Made by a program: the position numbers and the translations under genes. Shown one piece after another: positions 7,214 to 15,840 of a stretch of 64,000 nt of DNA. Position 1 is the first letter of the stretch, and each line of letters opens with the position of its first letter. This DNA is from Pontiellaceae bacterium B12219 (lineage in GTDB: Bacteria; Verrucomicrobiota; Kiritimatiellia; Kiritimatiellales; Pontiellaceae): contig JARNMJ010000021.1 in assembly GCA_029432795.1 (NCBI GenBank), forward strand, positions 1-64,000, in the 5' to 3' direction. The notes below the pieces were generated by a model that ran no database searches, had not been told where the DNA came from, and was given only the letters and a program-made list of their open reading frames with translations.

Positions 7214-9508
7214 ATGAGTACGCGGAAGCATTGGATCGCTTTAACCTTATGCATCACGATCGCCTTTTCGATCTTGGGCTACTTCGGCATTGATATCTAT
7301 CGCGAGGCTCCGCCGCGCGCAGATCAGATTGTCACCGAATCGGGGGAGGTGCTCTATACCCTCGATGACCTGGAACAGGGTCAGCTGGTTTGGCAGTCGA
7401 CCGGCGGGCAGCAGATGGGGTCTATCTGGGGGCATGGCGCGTATCAGGCACCGGACTGGTCGGCCGATTGGTTGCACCGCGAAAGCATGGCATTGCTGAA
7501 TATCTGGAGCGAACGGGAGTATGGAAAACCGTATGCCGACGCGAATGTGGGCGAAAAGGCGGTGTTGGAAAGCCGCCTGAAAACGGAAATGAGGACCAAT
7601 GGATTTGATCCGGAAACCAAAATCCTGACAATTTCCGACGACCGCGCCGAAGCGGCCCGTCAAACGGCGGCACATTATATCTCCCTTTTCAGCGGTTCCC
7701 CCGAGCTGCATGCATTGCGCGAAGATTATGCCATGCACGAAAATGCCGTTAAAGAAGTGAAACACCGCGAACAGCTCGCCGGTTTCTTCTTCTGGTCCAG
7801 CTGGGCCTGTGCCGCAGAACGTCCCGGCAGCAAAACCAGTTTCACCAACAACTGGCCGCATGAACCGCTGGTCGGCAACGAACCGACCGGAGCCAATTTC
7901 ATGTGGTCGATGCTCAGCATCATCTCCCTGCTTGCCGCAGTCGGCGGACTGGTCTGGTATGAGGCCTTCCGCAAAAAACATAAACAGGATGAACTTCCGG
8001 TTCCGCCGGCAAAGGATCCGTTGAAAGGGCTGGTTCTGACGCCTTCCATGAAAGCCCTTTGGAAATACTGCCTTGTGGTTTTTCTGCTCTTTTTCGTACA
8101 GGTCAACCTGGGCGCACTGACGGCGCACTATACCGTGGAAGGGCAGGATTTCTTCGGCATTCCGGTTTCAAAGTTCCTTCCTTATGCCGTCAGCCGCACC
8201 TGGCACATTCAGGCCGGTATGTTCTGGATTGCCACGGCTTTCCTGACCGCCGGTTTATTCCTCGCTCCCATCATTGGAGGTCACGAACCGAAGTTTCAGC
8301 GTTTCGGCGTAAATGCCCTGTTCGGAGCACTGCTGCTGGTGGTAGCGGGCTCTTTTGCCGGCGAATGGCTGGGCGTGATGCAAACCCTCCCGCTGGAACA
8401 GAACTTCTGGATCGGTCATCAGGGGTATGAGTATGTCGACCTCGGCCGCTTCTGGCAGATTCTGCTCTTTGCCGGATTGCTGATCTGGCTGACCCTCGTG
8501 CTGCGCGGCATCTGGCCGGCGCTGAAACGCCGCGATGACACCCGGCAGATTGTACTGATCTTCGCCTTTGCGGCGGCAGCCATCGGCCTGTTCTACGGCT
8601 CCGGATTTTTCTACGGTGCCAAAACGCACATCTCCGTTATGGAATACTGGCGCTGGTGGGTGATTCACCTGTGGGTGGAAGGCTTCTTCGAAGTATTCGC
8701 CACCATTTCCATTGCCACCATCTTCTGCAAACTGGGCCTGGTGAAAGCCAACAGCGCCAGCCGCGCCGTCCTGTTTTCCAGCTGCATCTTTCTGGTCAGC
8801 GGAATTCCGGGAACGTTCCACCACCTCTACTTTTCCGGTTCGCCGTTCTCCGTGGTCGCCATTGGCGCCATGTTCTCGGCCCTGGAAGTGGTTCCGCTGA
8901 TTCTGCTCGGACTCGAAGCCCGCGAAACGCTGCACCACATCGAAAGTGCCGAATGGATGCAGCGCTATAAATGGCCGCTGACCTTCTTCATGGGGGTTGC
9001 ATTCTGGAACTTCCTCGGGGCCGGTGTGTTCGGGTTCATGATCAATCCGCCGATTGCGCTCTACTACATGCAGGGCCTCAATACCACCCCGGTGCATGCT
9101 CACGCCGCTCTGTTCGGTGTATATGGATTGCTCAGCCTCGGACTCGTCCTGCTTGTGCTGCGCTGCATTCAGCCGGATCGCGTCTGGAATGACCGGCTCC
9201 TGAAACTGGCGTTCTGGGGCATGAATGGCGGGCTCGCGCTGATGATTGCCCTCAGCCTGCTGCCGATCGGAATTGCCCAGACCGTGGCCAGTGTCGATAC
9301 CGGGCTGTGGTTTGCGCGCAGTGCTGACTTTCTGCAGCAGCCCTGGGTACAGAACCTGCGCTGGATGCGTATCATCGGCGATGTGGTCTTCCTGCTCGGC
9401 GTAGTCTGCCTGATGATCTTCGGTGCCGGACTGGTGGAATGGAAAGCACTCTTCCGTCCGAAAACCGTGCTCATTCCCTGCCCCGAAACGGTCACTGAAA
9501 AGGATTAA
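7214..9508 (+). CDS. norB: Quinol-dependent nitric oxide reductase (qNOR)
   Basis: This 764-residue enzyme reduces 2 NO to N2O in the cytoplasmic membrane. The length and N-terminal extension are typical of the single-subunit quinol type: a first membrane helix, then a large periplasmic domain with GQLVWQSTGGQQMGSIWGHG. The haem-copper-oxidase-like core of about 12 helices follows. Histidines expected to bind haem b, haem b3 and non-haem iron lie in SRTWHIQAGMFW, WVIHLWVEGFFEVF, GTFHHLYFSG and TPVHAHAALFG. No cytochrome c motif is present, which agrees with quinol as donor. It is followed by nsrR and ric, so the unit is for NO detoxification rather than full denitrification. Confidence 0.95.
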   Translation: MSTRKHWIALTLCITIAFSILGYFGIDIYREAPPRADQIVTESGEVLYTLDDLEQGQLVWQSTGGQQMGSIWGHGAYQAPDWSADWLHRESMALLNIWSEREYGKPYADANVGEKAVLESRLKTEMRTNGFDPETKILTISDDRAEAARQTAAHYISLFSGSPELHALREDYAMHENAVKEVKHREQLAGFFFWSSWACAAERPGSKTSFTNNWPHEPLVGNEPTGANFMWSMLSIISLLAAVGGLVWYEAFRKKHKQDELPVPPAKDPLKGLVLTPSMKALWKYCLVVFLLFFVQVNLGALTAHYTVEGQDFFGIPVSKFLPYAVSRTWHIQAGMFWIATAFLTAGLFLAPIIGGHEPKFQRFGVNALFGALLLVVAGSFAGEWLGVMQTLPLEQNFWIGHQGYEYVDLGRFWQILLFAGLLIWLTLVLRGIWPALKRRDDTRQIVLIFAFAAAAIGLFYGSGFFYGAKTHISVMEYWRWWVIHLWVEGFFEVFATISIATIFCKLGLVKANSASRAVLFSSCIFLVSGIPGTFHHLYFSGSPFSVVAIGAMFSALEVVPLILLGLEARETLHHIESAEWMQRYKWPLTFFMGVAFWNFLGAGVFGFMINPPIALYYMQGLNTTPVHAHAALFGVYGLLSLGLVLLVLRCIQPDRVWNDRLLKLAFWGMNGGLALMIALSLLPIGIAQTVASVDTGLWFARSADFLQQPWVQNLRWMRIIGDVVFLLGVVCLMIFGAGLVEWKALFRPKTVLIPCPETVTEKD

Positions 9509-9515
9509 AGTCCAC

Positions 9516-9549
9516 CCCGTCTGTTGCTATGTTTCAGCACAGACGGGAT
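9516..9549 (+). terminator. Hairpin after norB
   Basis: CCCGTCTGT (9517-9525) pairs with ACAGACGGG (9539-9547) around a 13-base loop. A T-rich stretch (TCTTTTTT) follows only about 10 bases later, so it may be a weak terminator or a stabilising hairpin between norB and nsrR. Confidence 0.5.
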
Positions 9550-9579
9550 TCTTAATTCTTTTTTACCGGAGTAGACCTG

Positions 9580-9990
9580 ATGCATTTAAAACAAAACACC
9601 GACTATTCGCTGCGCATCCTGATGTATGCCGCAACACACCGCGACGAAATGGTATCCGCCCGCGAAATCTGTGAGTTTTATGACATCTCCTACAGTCATA
9701 CCGTTAAAATTGTAAACAAGCTCGGTAAACTGGGCTATCTGGAACTCAAACGCGGACGCTATGGCGGCGGCATTGCCCTGGCCATAGAACCCGAAGCGAT
9801 TGACATCGGAACCGTTGTGCGGCAATTCGAAAGCAATATGGATGTCGTGGAATGTTTTGATCCGGATACCAACACCTGCTCCATTGCGGGCGGATGCCGG
9901 CTGAAGTTTTTTTTCCAGGAAGCGCTCGACTCTTTTTTCAATGCGCTCGACGGGAAAACCCTGGCGGAAGTACTCCCGCCGCAAAAATAG
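9580..9990 (+). CDS. nsrR: Rrf2-family NO-sensing repressor, NsrR type
   Basis: This 136-residue Rrf2 protein has an N-terminal winged helix (residues 1-65; MHLKQNTDYSLRILMYAA is the family's usual start) and a cysteine cluster at 92, 100 and 106 (ECF...CSIAGGCRL) suited to an Fe-S cluster. NsrR loses repression when NO attacks the cluster. The spacing between the first two cysteines is slightly longer than in the classic NsrR proteins I recall. Its place between the NO reductase and the Ric repair protein strongly supports NO sensing. Confidence 0.88.
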   Translation: MHLKQNTDYSLRILMYAATHRDEMVSAREICEFYDISYSHTVKIVNKLGKLGYLELKRGRYGGGIALAIEPEAIDIGTVVRQFESNMDVVECFDPDTNTCSIAGGCRLKFFFQEALDSFFNALDGKTLAEVLPPQK

Positions 9991-10000
9991 GAATTCCAAA

Positions 10001-10738
10001 ATGAATCATGAAATAAAACCCGAAATCACCGTAGCTGAACTCGTTATTCTTCATCCCCGTCTGCGTCTCCGTCTGGAACAGCTCGGCATCGATTATTGCT
10101 GCGGCGGGAAAAAGCCGGTAAAGCAGGCTGCGGAAGAAGCGGGCCTGCAATGGGCCGCTGTTGAAAGCGAACTTCTGGCCGTACTCGCAGCACAACCGGA
10201 TACCGTTTCCAAAGACTGGAACACCGCTTCGCTCAGCGCGCTGATCGATCACATCGTCGAAACGCACCACGCTTTCACGAAAGAACAGCTGCCGCGTCTC
10301 CACGGCTTGCTGTCCAACGTACAAAACGCACACGGAGCACAGCACGGCGAAATGCTCAGTCAGCTCGACCGCGCCTACAGCGCGATCCGCTCCGAACTGG
10401 AATCCCACCTGATGAAGGAAGAACAAATTCTGTTTCCGCTCATCAAAGCGACCGAAGTCTTTGTGACCGGCGGCGAAAAACGTCCTGTCTCGCATTGCGG
10501 CAGCGTGGCCAATCCCATCCAGCAGATGGAAGCCGAACACGACGATGCCGGTAATGAACTGGCTGTGATGCGGAAACTGACCGACGGCTACCAACTTCCC
10601 GCAGGAGCCTGTCCGACTTTTGCAGCTTTATACGAAGGGCTCGCCGCCTTGGAAGCCGACCTGCACGAACATATCCATCTGGAAAATAACATCCTGTTCC
10701 CCAAAGCCATTGAGCAGGAAAAAAGCATGAATGCATGA
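10001..10738 (+). CDS. ric: Iron-sulfur cluster repair di-iron protein (Ric/YtfE/ScdA)
   Basis: The ATG at 10001, shortly after the nsrR stop, gives a 245-residue protein. The N-terminal ScdA-type domain carries LEQLGIDYCCGG (Cys33, Cys34). The rest is a hemerythrin-like four-helix bundle with histidine/glutamate ligands in DHIVETHHAF, HLMKEEQILFPLI, MEAEHDDAG and HEHIHLENNILFPKA. Ric proteins restore Fe-S clusters damaged by NO or oxidants and can release NO. It is surely co-transcribed with nsrR and overlaps the next gene by four bases (ATGA). Confidence 0.93.
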   Translation: MNHEIKPEITVAELVILHPRLRLRLEQLGIDYCCGGKKPVKQAAEEAGLQWAAVESELLAVLAAQPDTVSKDWNTASLSALIDHIVETHHAFTKEQLPRLHGLLSNVQNAHGAQHGEMLSQLDRAYSAIRSELESHLMKEEQILFPLIKATEVFVTGGEKRPVSHCGSVANPIQQMEAEHDDAGNELAVMRKLTDGYQLPAGACPTFAALYEGLAALEADLHEHIHLENNILFPKAIEQEKSMNA

Positions 10739-11118
10739 TCCCGAAACAAATAGAGATTAAACGGATTTACGATCCCGTCTCCCCTTCAGATGGGTGGCGG
10801 GCGCTCGTGGATCGGCTCTGGCCGCGCGGCATCAGCAAAGCCGCCGCGGAAATTGATGAATGGAATAAAGACATTTCTCCGAGCACGGAACTGCGGAAAT
10901 GGTACGGGCACGATCCGGAAAAATGGGAGAGCTTCAGCGAGGCCTATCAAGCCGAACTGAAAACGAAAAAGATCGAGCTGACCCAACTGCTCACGCACTG
11001 CCCCGAAAGAACACTGACGTTGCTTTTTGCCGCTAAAGACGTACAGCACTGTCATGCTCTGGTGCTGAAAAAAGAACTGGAAAACATCAAAAGAACATGC
11101 ATACATTCGCCGAATTGA
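10735..11118 (+). CDS. DUF488 family protein (YeaO-like)
   Basis: This 127-residue protein is of the DUF488 family. It has the typical RIYDPVSPSDGWRALVDRLWPRGISK opening in two parts (RIYDP and RVLVDRLWPRG-like), LRKWYGHDPEKWESF in the middle and LLFAAKDVQHCHALVL near the end. The biochemical role of the family is not established. It overlaps ric by four bases (ATGA), so it is translationally coupled to the NO-stress operon, which suggests a role in nitrosative stress. Confidence 0.82.
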   Translation: MIPKQIEIKRIYDPVSPSDGWRALVDRLWPRGISKAAAEIDEWNKDISPSTELRKWYGHDPEKWESFSEAYQAELKTKKIELTQLLTHCPERTLTLLFAAKDVQHCHALVLKKELENIKRTCIHSPN

Positions 11119-11172
11119 ATGTATGGAGTCAGACAGCAGGCGACACACGGAAACATCAATAAAGGAGGCGGA

Positions 11173-11967
11173 ATGAAACGCATTGGATTAATCGGCGGCC
11201 TGAGCCCCGAATCAACCGTTCACTATTATCAGATCCTCTGTCGGGAATATAATCGCCGGGTCGGCGGTCTGAATTTTCCTGAAATCACCATTGAAAGTCT
11301 CAACCTTCAATCGCTCGTCACCCTGTTCGAAAAAAACAACTGGGAGGGTGTCGCAGCGATCCTGCTGACGGCATTGAGTCGGTTGCATGAGGCCGGCGCC
11401 GACTTTGCCGCCATTCTCGCGAACACCCCGCACAATGCTTACGACCAAATTCGTGATGCGGCCCCCCTGCCCATCCTGACGATCATGGATGCCACTGCGG
11501 CTGCATTAAAAAAAGACCACCGGCAAAAGGTTGCCCTGCTCGGAACCAAACCCACCATGGAATTCGGATTCTTCCAGAAAACCTTTGCGGCCATGGGCAT
11601 TGAAACGTGTGTGCCGGACGCGGCTCAACGAACAGAATTGGACCGCATTGTCTGGGAGGAACTTTCGTACGGCATCCTGGAACCCGCATCCCGCAATGCA
11701 ATGAAACAGATGATCGACGATTTGGAAAAACAGGGCGTTGAGGCCGTCATTCTCGGATGCACGGAACTCAGCCTGTTAATCCGGGAATCCGACACCCGCC
11801 TTCCCCTGTATGACACCACTCAAATCCATGCCGAGGCCATTCTGGAGTTTGCAATGCAGGAGCCAAGAGCAAAGGACTCCCCATCCGCCGAACTGTTCAG
11901 TCCCGTATGCTATATGCCGGATTTTTCGGAGGAACCGCAGAACTCCGGAAGCCAGGACCTTTCATGA
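11173..11967 (+). CDS. Aspartate/glutamate racemase family protein
   Basis: AAAGGAGG at 11161-11168 decides the ATG at 11173 (MKRIGLIGGLSPEST). The 264-residue protein has the two-domain amino-acid racemase layout. The second catalytic cysteine is present in ILGCTELSLLI. The first-half motif reads AAILANTPHNAY, where a cysteine is expected just before the A/T-N-T-x-H in YgeA-type enzymes. The two-base mechanism may therefore be altered, or the substrate may differ. The stop overlaps the next ATG. Confidence 0.8.
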   Translation: MKRIGLIGGLSPESTVHYYQILCREYNRRVGGLNFPEITIESLNLQSLVTLFEKNNWEGVAAILLTALSRLHEAGADFAAILANTPHNAYDQIRDAAPLPILTIMDATAAALKKDHRQKVALLGTKPTMEFGFFQKTFAAMGIETCVPDAAQRTELDRIVWEELSYGILEPASRNAMKQMIDDLEKQGVEAVILGCTELSLLIRESDTRLPLYDTTQIHAEAILEFAMQEPRAKDSPSAELFSPVCYMPDFSEEPQNSGSQDLS

Positions 11968-12317
11968 AAATCGAAACCGCAAACACCATTCTGTATTGCG
12001 ACAACTGGGAAGAGACCGCGGCATTTTATCGCGATAAACTGGCGCTTCCGATACTGACAGCAAACGACTGGTTCATCGAATTTCAACTGACCCCGGCGAG
12101 CTGCCTGAGCATTGCCGATGTCCGGCGGACCACCCAGCACTCCGCGCGGGGCGCCGGCATCACCCTCACCTTCAAAGTCAATAATCTTGAACAAATCTGG
12201 AAGAACCTTGCCGAAAAAAATGTCGAACCGGATCCCATTCGTACCTGTAAAATGGGCGGACAGGCGTTCTTCTTTTACGATCCGGAAGGCAATCGACTCG
12301 AATGCTGGACCACCTAA
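11964..12317 (+). CDS. VOC (glyoxalase/bleomycin-resistance) family protein
   Basis: The 117-residue single VOC module starts at the ATG in ATGA, overlapping the racemase stop. The paired beta-alpha-beta-beta-beta pattern is visible: MKIETANTILYCDNWEETAAFYRDKLALP, then a late QAFFFYDPEGNRLECW strand carrying the usual metal-site glutamate. Members include glyoxalases, dioxygenases and drug-binding proteins, and the substrate cannot be told from sequence. It is translationally coupled to the racemase. Confidence 0.82.
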   Translation: MKIETANTILYCDNWEETAAFYRDKLALPILTANDWFIEFQLTPASCLSIADVRRTTQHSARGAGITLTFKVNNLEQIWKNLAEKNVEPDPIRTCKMGGQAFFFYDPEGNRLECWTT

Positions 12318-12393
12318 ATGTGTCTCATGAAACGTTCCCGCAAACGCCTGAACGCCACCACTCTCGCTACTGATTTCAACCCAAGGAAACCTT

Positions 12394-13047
12394 ATGTCTA
12401 TGCCCTGGAACACCCCCGAAGTTGTTGCCCGCTTTTCCGTTTCATCCGGTAATACGGTGCTGCAGGCCTTTGCTGAAAAAGAATTTAAAAACCGGCAAAG
12501 CCATCAGGCTCTCGATATCGGTTGCGGCGCAGGCAGCAATGCCATTCCGCTGGCCCGGATCGGTTGGAATGTTACCGGCTTAGACCTTGCCCCGCGCATG
12601 GTGGAGGCCGCAACGCAGCGGGCAAAGGCCGAAGCACTCGCCGACAAAACATCCTTCCGGCTTGCACCGATGGACCTTCTGCCGATTGAAGACCAATCGC
12701 AGGATATGGTTATTGCACACGGCATTTGGAATTTAGCCGCTTCCGGAAAAGAGTTCCGGGCAGGCGTTCAGGAAGCCGCCCGCGTGGCCCGACCGGGGGC
12801 AGCGCTTTTCGTTTTCACCTTTTCCAGAAAAACCATTCCCGAAACCTGTATCCCCGTGGATGGAGAAACCTTCGTCTTCACCGAGTTTGCCGACCGCCCC
12901 CAATGTTTCCTCACTCAGGAACAACTCATTGAAGAAATGGCCGCCGCCGGCTTTGAGCAGGAGCCGGGCTGCCCCATCACCGAATATCCGCAGATTCCCG
13001 GTATGCCGAAACCGGCTCTGCTGGAAGGTATTTTCCGCAGGCGATGA
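12394..13047 (+). CDS. Class I SAM-dependent methyltransferase
   Basis: This 217-residue Rossmann-fold methyltransferase shows motif I LDIGCGAGSNAIPLA (residues about 40-54), the acidic GLDLAPRMVEAA loop, APMDLLPIEDQSQDMV (motif III area) and a post-motif RPGAALFVFTFSR. The substrate is unknown. It starts 77 bases after the VOC gene with AAGGAAA before the ATG, and may belong to the same transcript. Confidence 0.85.
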   Translation: MSMPWNTPEVVARFSVSSGNTVLQAFAEKEFKNRQSHQALDIGCGAGSNAIPLARIGWNVTGLDLAPRMVEAATQRAKAEALADKTSFRLAPMDLLPIEDQSQDMVIAHGIWNLAASGKEFRAGVQEAARVARPGAALFVFTFSRKTIPETCIPVDGETFVFTEFADRPQCFLTQEQLIEEMAAAGFEQEPGCPITEYPQIPGMPKPALLEGIFRRR

Positions 13048-13058
13048 TCAACCGGAAC

Positions 13059-13697
13059 TCAGGGGGCTAAACGTTCAATTTTCCAGCCGCTTTCGGTGCG
13101 GGTATATTGGAAACGGTCGTGCAGACGGTTCCCGCCGCCCTGCCAGAATTCAATCGTCTTCGGCTCCACACGATAGCCTCCCCAAAAGGCCGGCAAAGGA
13201 ATCTGGCCCTGTTTGAACTTTTCCTTCATGGCATTGAATTGCTGCATCAGGAGTTGGCGCGATGAAATCGGCCGGCTCTGGGCCGAAGCCCAGGCCGCCA
13301 GCTGACTCTCCTGCGGGCGGGATGCAAAATACTTCAGCGATTCAGTGCTGCTCACCTTGCCGGCCACCCCGCAGACTTTCACCTGCCGTTCCAGTACATG
13401 CCAGGGGAAGTGGAGACTTATTCTGGGATTGACGGCAAGATCCTGCGCTTTATGGCTTTCATAGTTGGTGTAAAAAACAAAGCCCCGCTCATCCAGATGC
13501 TTGAGCAGCACGATGCGCTGACTCGGCTGCCCGTCGGCATCCACCGTGGCCACCGTCATCGCGGTCGGATCCTGAATCCCCGCATCAACCGACTGCTTGA
13601 GCCAACGCTCAAACTGGACGAGCGGATCCTCCGACAGATCCTCACGATGCAGGCCACCCTGTAAATATTCCCGACGCATTGCTTCTAATTCGACCAT
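13059..13697 (-). CDS. pdxH: Pyridoxamine/pyridoxine 5'-phosphate oxidase
   Basis: This 212-residue FMN enzyme oxidises pyridoxine or pyridoxamine phosphate with O2 to pyridoxal phosphate. Family landmarks are [37 protein letters not shown] split across the FMN-binding barrel, [16 protein letters not shown], and the C-terminal [13 protein letters not shown](Q)YTR with the substrate-contacting arginine and histidine. Length is normal and the start ATG at 13697 matches the family. The gene again implies some oxygen use. Confidence 0.96.
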   Translation of the reverse strand: MVELEAMRREYLQGGLHREDLSEDPLVQFERWLKQSVDAGIQDPTAMTVATVDADGQPSQRIVLLKHLDERGFVFYTNYESHKAQDLAVNPRISLHFPWHVLERQVKVCGVAGKVSSTESLKYFASRPQESQLAAWASAQSRPISSRQLLMQQFNAMKEKFKQGQIPLPAFWGGYRVEPKTIEFWQGGGNRLHDRFQYTRTESGWKIERLAP

Positions 13698-13778
13698 AAC
13701 TACATCCTATTCTCTCTACCGTACTGACGCGTTCATTTTCGTTATCCGCGCGAAACAATGCACGAATGCGTTCCTCAC

Positions 13779-13793
13779 TTCCAGCCTTTGGAA
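13779..13793. repeat. 15-bp palindrome, exact
   Basis: TTCCAGCCTTTGGAA in the pdxH-yeiH gap fits TTCCAR-N3-YTGGAA exactly. Confidence 0.85.
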
Positions 13794-13805
13794 CAACGTC
13801 TGTAT

Positions 13806-13834
13806 TCAAAAAACGGGCAGAACAGCCTGTTCTG
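13806..13834 (-). terminator. Intrinsic terminator of yeiH
   Basis: On the minus strand CAGAACA-GGC-TGTTCTG (13834-13818) is followed by CCCG and a run of six T (13811-13806). It lies about 70 bases after the yeiH stop. Confidence 0.5.
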
Positions 13835-13900
13835 AAAAAGCAGCATTAATCCGGCCTGCCCATCACCGCATTTTCCAGTCTAAAAATGAAAGCGGCGGAT

Positions 13901-14875
13901 TTATTTTCCGGTAAAACAGACCGAGAGCAGCAGCACGACACTCACCAGAACCAGACTGGAACAAAACGTAATGATAAGGGCTTTGGAACCTTGCCGAAGC
14001 AAGGTTTTAAACTGAATTTTGCTGCCGATCGCCACCATCGCCATCACCATTAATCCGCCCCCAAGCGTACGCAGCTGCAGGAGCACAACCTGCTCGGTGC
14101 GGAAGAGACTGCCGAGCAGCGCGCAAACAGCAAACCCGATAATGTAACCGGGTACCGGACTCCGCGGACGGCCCTCGGAACGCGCTTTGCTGCCGAGCAT
14201 GACGGAAAGCATCAGTATGATCGGACCGATCATTAAAACGCGCAGCATTTTGATCACCACCGCCTGATTGCCGATCCAATCGGAAACCGAAAGCCCCGCC
14301 GCCGCCACCTGACCGACCGCCTGCAGACTGCCTCCGAGCAGATAAGCCGTGCGGATGTCGCCCAGCTCCAGCATCAGTGCCAGATGCGGTAGCACAAACA
14401 AGCCGATTGTTCCCATCAGATTCACGGCTGCAATCGCCACTGCGCAATCGTGTTTTTCCGGCTTAATCGTCGGAGCCGCCGCCAGTATGGCGGAAGAACC
14501 GCAGACCGAATTCCCCACCCCCAGCAGCAGGGCGGTGCGGGCCGGCAGCTTCAGCAAACGGCCGATCACTACCGCCGATAAAATGGAAGCCGCCATGGCA
14601 GGAATCACAATCAGCACCGCCGTCCATCCCAGATCGTGCAGAGTTGCGAAATTAAGTTCCAGTCCCATCAACGCAATCGCCACCGGTAAAATATGGCGTT
14701 CCGTAAAATCCAGCCCGTTCCGGGCCGGAACCGCTCGTTCGAACAGGTTGCCCCATACCATCCCGATGAGGATGGCCGTGCACACCGTGTTTAATGCGTG
14801 AACATGACGCGATACCGCAAAGGCGACGATACCGAGAGCGATGGCCAATAGAATTCCGGGAAGTTTCGTTTTCAT
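13901..14875 (-). CDS. yeiH: YeiH-family putative sulfate/sulfite exporter
   Basis: This 324-residue membrane protein of the YeiH (UPF0324) family has about ten hydrophobic helices and the conserved GVGNSVCGSSAILAAAPTIK segment in its middle. Start choice: ATG at 14875, preceded by GGTGGG, rather than the GTG nine bases upstream. It is divergent from a LysR-type gene only 86 bases away, the same arrangement as E. coli yeiH/yeiE. There the regulator is linked to sulfite response. Transport of sulfate or sulfite is the family's proposed but not firmly proven role. Confidence 0.88.
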   Translation of the reverse strand: MKTKLPGILLAIALGIVAFAVSRHVHALNTVCTAILIGMVWGNLFERAVPARNGLDFTERHILPVAIALMGLELNFATLHDLGWTAVLIVIPAMAASILSAVVIGRLLKLPARTALLLGVGNSVCGSSAILAAAPTIKPEKHDCAVAIAAVNLMGTIGLFVLPHLALMLELGDIRTAYLLGGSLQAVGQVAAAGLSVSDWIGNQAVVIKMLRVLMIGPIILMLSVMLGSKARSEGRPRSPVPGYIIGFAVCALLGSLFRTEQVVLLQLRTLGGGLMVMAMVAIGSKIQFKTLLRQGSKALIITFCSSLVLVSVVLLLSVCFTGK

Positions 14876-14961
14876 AAAGCCCACCGTAGTGCGCTTTACT
14901 TAAATCAGTCCAATGCATATAATTTATGGTATTCATCTATAATATTGATATAAGAGTTTTT

Positions 14962-15840
14962 ATGAACCTGACCTTTCGACAACTGGAAGTCTTCTGTGCC
15001 ATTGCCCGACAGGGAAATGTGAGCCGCGCGGCGGAGGATGCCGGGTTAACGCAATCTGCCGCCAGCATGGCACTTGGAGAACTGGAGCGCCAACTCGGAG
15101 AACTGCTGTTTGACCGAATGGGACGACGAATTATTCTCAATGGAAACGGAAAAAGACTGCTTCCGATCGCCACCGAACTGCTGGCACGGGCAGAGGAACT
15201 GGAACAGGAATTTTCTGCCGAAGACCGTGCACTGCGAGGAGAACTGGTGATTGGCGCAAGCTCCACCATCGGCAACTATCTGATGCCGCGTTTAATTGCC
15301 GGGTTCTGCGCCGAACATCCGGAGGTCAAGGTTCGGCTGAAGGTCGCCAATACAAAACAGATTATTACGGACGCCTTGAATTTTGAACTCGATATCGGTT
15401 TTGTTGAGGGCTCCTGTAACCAGCCGGAAATCGATGTTTCCATTTGGCGAGAAGAGTCGTTAGTGGTTTTTGCCAACCCGCGCGATCCATTGGCAAGCCG
15501 CAGACCGCTTCGCCTCCGGGACCTCGCCAAGGCACAGTGGATCTTACGGGAAAAGGGCTCCGGAACGCGCGAAATTTTTGAGAAGGCCTTCCTGAAAAAA
15601 AACAGCACGCTCAACATTCGCGTCGAATTCGGGCAAACCGAAGCCATCAAGCAGGCGGTTCAGAGCGGAATGGGCATCAGTTGCCTATCCCGACTGGCCC
15701 TGCGGGAAAAATTGGAAAATAAGACGCTCGTTGAACTTCCCACCCCGGAACTGGACCTTCAGCGGAACCTGCTTCAGATTACACATAAAAATAAATACCG
15801 TACCCGATGCATTGATGAATTCATCAAGTTCGTGCACTAG
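14962..15840 (+). CDS. LysR-family regulator, YeiE-like
   Basis: This 292-residue LysR regulator starts at the ATG at 14962 (MNLTFRQLEVFCAIARQGN), which matches the family. Residues 1-60 are the winged helix (SRAAEDAGLTQSAASMALGELERQLG). The rest is the periplasmic-binding-like effector domain with LVIGASSTIGNYLMPRLIAGF. It is divergent from yeiH and probably controls it from the shared AT-rich 86-bp gap. Its stop overlaps that of the convergent gene within one CTAG, which is TAG on both strands. Confidence 0.88.
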   Translation: MNLTFRQLEVFCAIARQGNVSRAAEDAGLTQSAASMALGELERQLGELLFDRMGRRIILNGNGKRLLPIATELLARAEELEQEFSAEDRALRGELVIGASSTIGNYLMPRLIAGFCAEHPEVKVRLKVANTKQIITDALNFELDIGFVEGSCNQPEIDVSIWREESLVVFANPRDPLASRRPLRLRDLAKAQWILREKGSGTREIFEKAFLKKNSTLNIRVEFGQTEAIKQAVQSGMGISCLSRLALREKLENKTLVELPTPELDLQRNLLQITHKNKYRTRCIDEFIKFVH

